25,504 nt of DNA, taken from assembly GCA_964555675.1 (NCBI GenBank), contig CAZKTU010000079.1, forward strand, positions 1 through 25,504, in the 5' to 3' direction. This document shows, in pieces, positions 23,154 through 25,504 of the stretch. The stretch's first letter is position 1, and every line of letters starts with the position of its first letter. Source of the DNA: CAIWXH01 sp964555675. Lineage in GTDB: Bacteria > Chloroflexota > Chloroflexia > Chloroflexales > Chloroflexaceae. The notes under the pieces were generated by a model that searched no databases, was not told the origin of the DNA, and was given only the letters and a program-made list of their open reading frames with translations. Made by a program: the position numbers and the translations under genes.

Positions 23154-24413
23154 CTAGCCCTGAGCGAGGGCCGCCGCAAGGTCGGCGATCAGGTCCTCGG
23201 GGGCCTCGATCCCGATCGAGAGGCGCACGAGGCCGTCGGAGATACCGCGCTCGGCGCGCTGGGCCTGGCTCAGCTCGCGGTGCGAGGCCATGGCCGGCAC
23301 CATGACCAGGCTGTAGATGTCGCCGAGGGTGGTGGCGGGCAAGAACAAGCTGAGCCGGTCGACAAAGGTCTTGACGGCGCCACTATCGGCCCGCACGAGT
23401 TCGAAGCTGACCAGTCCGCCGAAGCGCCCGCCGAAGGCCTCGCCGGCCAGGGCGTGCCCGGGGTGCCCAGGCAGCCCCGGGTAGTTGACGTGGGCGACGG
23501 CGGGGTGCTCAGACAGGAAGCGGGCCACCAGGGCCGCACTGGCGCACTGGCGCTCGACCCGCAGGGCCAGAGTCTTCAGGCCGCGCTGGAGCTGCTGGGC
23601 CTCGAAGGGCCCGAGGGAGGCGCCGAGGAGGCGCGCCTGGCGCACCAGGGTATCGTGCAGCAGCCCGCTGCGGGCCGCGACGACCCCGCCCGCGGCGTCG
23701 CCGTGACCGCCCAGATACTTGGTAGCGCTGTGAAGCACCAGGTCGGCGCCCAGGGCGAGGGGGCGCTGCAGCACCGGGGTGGCGAGGGTGCTGTCGACCA
23801 CGAGGCGGGCGCCCGCGGCGCGGCACAGGGCGGCCAGGCCGGCCACGTCGGCCACGCGCAAGAGCGGGTTCGAGATGGTCTCGATCAGCACCACCTCGGG
23901 GCTATGGGCGGCCAGGGCAGCCTCGGCGGCGGCGAGGTCGCAGAGGTCGGCGTAGACCACCGTGGCCCCACGGGCGGCGAACAGCTCGTCGAGCAGGACC
24001 GTCGAGGAACCGTAGAGATCGCGGGCCGCCAGGATAGCGCGGGGACGCGGGGCCGTCTCGCCGCGAGGCGTGGCGGCGGCGAGCAGGGCGGCGTGGAGGG
24101 CGGCCATGCCGGAGCCGTAGGCCACGGCGCCGCGCCCGCCCTCGACCGCGGCTACGGCCGCCTCGAAGGCGGCAACAGTCGGGTTGCCGTAGCGCGTGTA
24201 GAGATAGCCCTCGCCCGTGGCGAAGGCTGCGTCCAGCTCCTCGAGGCTCGGGTAGAGGTAGGTGGTTGCGTTGTAGATCGGCGTGACCGAGGGGGTGGCC
24301 CGCGGTGCGCCGGCCCGCTCGCCTGCGTGGACCAGGCTCGTTTCAAGGCGCCACAGAGGCGCCCCGCGCTGCTCGCTCAAGGCTGGCTCCTGACTTAGTT
24401 GCGGTTCGACCAT
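23154..24413 (-). CDS. Cystathionine gamma-synthase/lyase-type PLP enzyme (419 aa)
   Basis: Trans-sulfuration family enzyme of fold type I. It may make cystathionine or homocysteine from an activated homoserine, or cleave such substrates. Visible features: ETSLVHAG at the N-terminus, TPIYNATTY, the YTRYGNPT motif, GSGMAALHAAL (phosphate-binding), D of VVDSTLATP, and PLP lysine K232 in LHSATKYLGGHGD, then the C-terminal LSIGIE motif. The sequence does not allow a safe choice between cystathionine gamma-synthase, O-acetylhomoserine sulfhydrylase, cystathionine lyase and methionine gamma-lyase. ATG at 24413 chosen; a TACTAT -10 box only 14 bases upstream leaves no room for a ribosome-binding site. 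Together with homoserine dehydrogenase in this window it could serve methionine synthesis (inference). Confidence 0.88.
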   Translation of the reverse strand: MVEPQLSQEPALSEQRGAPLWRLETSLVHAGERAGAPRATPSVTPIYNATTYLYPSLEELDAAFATGEGYLYTRYGNPTVAAFEAAVAAVEGGRGAVAYGSGMAALHAALLAAATPRGETAPRPRAILAARDLYGSSTVLLDELFAARGATVVYADLCDLAAAEAALAAHSPEVVLIETISNPLLRVADVAGLAALCRAAGARLVVDSTLATPVLQRPLALGADLVLHSATKYLGGHGDAAGGVVAARSGLLHDTLVRQARLLGASLGPFEAQQLQRGLKTLALRVERQCASAALVARFLSEHPAVAHVNYPGLPGHPGHALAGEAFGGRFGGLVSFELVRADSGAVKTFVDRLSLFLPATTLGDIYSLVMVPAMASHRELSQAQRAERGISDGLVRLSIGIEAPEDLIADLAAALAQG

Positions 24414-24426
24414 TGATCCGCAGTGA

Positions 24427-24432
24427 ATAGTA
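24427..24432 (-). promoter_or_regulatory. -10 box of the PLP enzyme gene, near-leaderless
   Basis: TACTAT on the minus strand ends 13 bases before the ATG at 24413. Transcription would start about seven bases upstream of the codon. No clear -35. Confidence 0.4.
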
Positions 24433-24476
24433 GTGCAAGAGTACACTAATTTGGCCAAAAATAACACCCGGCGCCA

Positions 24477-24505
24477 TTGACAGACTGAGGCAGCGATGCT
24501 AGGAT
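24477..24505 (+). promoter_or_regulatory. Strong sigma70-type promoter of the transporter
   Basis: TTGACA (24477-24482), a 17-bp spacer and TAGGAT (24500-24505). This is the best match to consensus in the window. The start would be near 24512, about 200 bases before the transporter start codon. Confidence 0.75.
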
Positions 24506-24592
24506 CGTGGCGCGCGATGTCGCGCTGCCCCAGACTGGGCGCCTGGCGCATAGCTGCCGCCAGCAGAGAATTCATTCGCCCTGTCTACGACA

Positions 24593-24630
24593 GCCGACTC
24601 ATGGCGCCGACTGCCGAGTCGGCGTTTTTT
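24593..24630 (+). terminator. Attenuator-like intrinsic terminator in the transporter leader
   Basis: CGCCGACT (24605-24612), loop GCCG, AGTCGGCG (24617-24624), then TTTTTT: a textbook terminator. A second copy of GCCGACTC at 24593-24600 can pair instead with GAGTCGGC (24616-24623), so two structures compete for the same strand. It lies between the promoter at 24477 and the gene at 24709, where a plain terminator would silence the gene; conditional read-through is the natural reading. Confidence 0.65.
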
Positions 24631-24708
24631 GTTTCCCGCGCGCAGGCCTCGTCCATTGGCCGTGTAGAGCGGCGCCCAAGCTCGGCGCCCCAAGGAGAAG
24701 AGGATCGT

Positions 24709-25504
24709 ATGGCCTCGTCGTTCAAACGCCTGCTCATCGGCAAGCCGATTGCCACGGAGCACCAGCACCACGAGCGGCTGAGCAGAGTCACCGCCCTGGC
24801 AGTCTTTTCATCGGACGCGCTGTCCTCAGTGGCCTACGCGACCGAGGCGATCCTGGCGGTCCTCATCCTGGGCGGCAGCGCAGCCCTTGGCCTTTCACTT
24901 CCGGTCGGCTTCGGCATCGCCGTGCTGCTGGTGGTGGTCGCTTTCTCGTACCGGCAGACAATCAGGGCCTACCCGAAGGGCGGCGGCGGCTATATCGTGG
25001 CCCGCGAGAACCTGGGCAACCTGCCAGGGCTCATCGCTGCGGGCGCCCTGCTGATCGACTATGTGCTGACGGTGGCGGTGAGCATCTCGGCCGGCGTGGC
25101 GGCGATCACCTCGCTGGCCGGCACCTGGGGCTTCGCCGACATTAAGCTCTATGCGGTCGAGATCGCGCTCTTCTTCATCGCCCTGGTGACCCTGGCCAAT
25201 CTGCGCGGCGTGAAGGAGAGCGGCGCGATCTTCGCGGTGCCGACCTACGCCTTCCTGGCCAGTATCCTGCTGATGATCGCCTACGCCCTGTTGCGCGACG
25301 CCTTCCTGGGGGCGCCGCAGGTTGTACACCGGATCGAGCCCGAGATCGCGCCCACGGGCGAGGTGATCGGCCTCTGGCTGGTATTGCGGGCCTTCGCCGC
25401 CGGCTGTACGGCCCTCACCGGGATCGAGGCAATCAGCGACGGCGTGCCAGCCTTCAAGTCGCCCGAGTCGAAGAACGCCTCGGCCACCCTCAGCTGGATG
25501 GTCG
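24709..25504 (+). CDS. APC-family transporter of the KimA type, N-terminal 265 aa (cut by window end)
   Basis: Predicted potassium importer of the KUP/KimA-like branch of the APC superfamily. MASSFKRLLIGKPIATEHQ is cytoplasmic, then the first membrane segment carries SSDALSSVAYATE with D36 and Y43, matching residues described for potassium binding in Bacillus KimA. YPKGGGGYIVARENLG and LIDYVLTVAVSISAGVAA follow, then GVKESG and GIEAISDGVPAFK. At least six membrane segments are present before the window ends; the C-terminal part and any regulatory domain are missing. AAGGAG and GAGG lie 11 and 5 bases before the ATG. An attenuator-like terminator precedes it. Confidence 0.88.
   Translation, partial: MASSFKRLLIGKPIATEHQHHERLSRVTALAVFSSDALSSVAYATEAILAVLILGGSAALGLSLPVGFGIAVLLVVVAFSYRQTIRAYPKGGGGYIVARENLGNLPGLIAAGALLIDYVLTVAVSISAGVAAITSLAGTWGFADIKLYAVEIALFFIALVTLANLRGVKESGAIFAVPTYAFLASILLMIAYALLRDAFLGAPQVVHRIEPEIAPTGEVIGLWLVLRAFAAGCTALTGIEAISDGVPAFKSPESKNASATLSWMV

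Noticed and set aside
22911..24398. Long plus-strand open frame
   Set aside because: It lies opposite the PLP enzyme gene, whose motifs are unmistakable; the plus-strand translation has no domain.
24512..24604. ydaO (c-di-AMP) riboswitch before the KimA-like gene
   Set aside because: Expected from the gene family, but the conserved GGGGTGAAT-type and CCCGACAGCTAAC-type blocks are missing and the leader is too short.

Overview
This is a high-GC bacterial window. I infer a filamentous member of the Chloroflexota from several traits: Pro/Thr-rich linkers between secreted domains, a multi-domain blue-copper (cupredoxin) protein, two NarL-type two-component pairs, a WD40 lipoprotein, DUF2721 and HdeD-like membrane proteins, and several genes with -10 boxes almost on the start codon (leaderless style). 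The taxonomic call is inference only; there is no rRNA or other marker. The sequence is a scaffold with two 100-N gaps (3354-3453 and 7676-7775), and each gap cuts a gene. The window also cuts the last gene.

Layout. 1-211: a 21-bp tandem repeat and a hairpin, no gene. 212-1156 (-): GNAT acetyltransferase, divergent from 1254-3341 (+), a WD40 beta-propeller lipoprotein. Gap. 3454-5971 (-): a sensor kinase and its NarL/LuxR response regulator, the latter truncated by the gap. 5972-6552: a 580-bp divergent regulatory region packed with repeated motifs. 6553-8959 (+): a secreted array of plastocyanin-like domains, interrupted by the second gap. 9078-9191: the 3' relic of a histidine kinase. 9230-15368 (+): a run of same-strand metabolic genes comprising a COG4091-type SAF-domain dehydrogenase, a beta-hydroxyacid dehydrogenase, homoserine dehydrogenase, adenosine deaminase and an aldehyde dehydrogenase, closed by a good intrinsic terminator. 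15524-18037 (+): a fusion of a membrane acyltransferase-3 with a serine hydrolase of the beta-lactamase/DD-peptidase type. 18038-18428: a promoter and a structured leader. 18429-20575 (+): a second sensor kinase/NarL regulator pair with a 4-bp overlap. 20662-21063 (-): DUF2721 membrane protein. 21244-22320 (+): an isocitrate/isopropylmalate dehydrogenase paralogue. 22448-22984 (-): HdeD/DUF308 membrane protein. 23154-24413 (-): a cystathionine gamma-synthase-type PLP enzyme. 24709-end (+): a KimA-type APC potassium transporter, preceded by a promoter and an attenuator-like terminator.

Working together. Homoserine dehydrogenase and the PLP enzyme could both serve the methionine/threonine branch, although they lie 10 kb apart. 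The kinase/regulator pair next to the cupredoxin gene shares with it an intergenic region full of operator-like repeats, so a regulatory link is plausible. The rest looks like ordinary chromosomal core and accessory content; I see no transposase, integrase, CRISPR array, rRNA or tRNA. The most unusual items are the acyltransferase-hydrolase fusion, the repeated intergenic element found just after three stop codons, the two structured leaders, and the motif cluster at 6141-6485.
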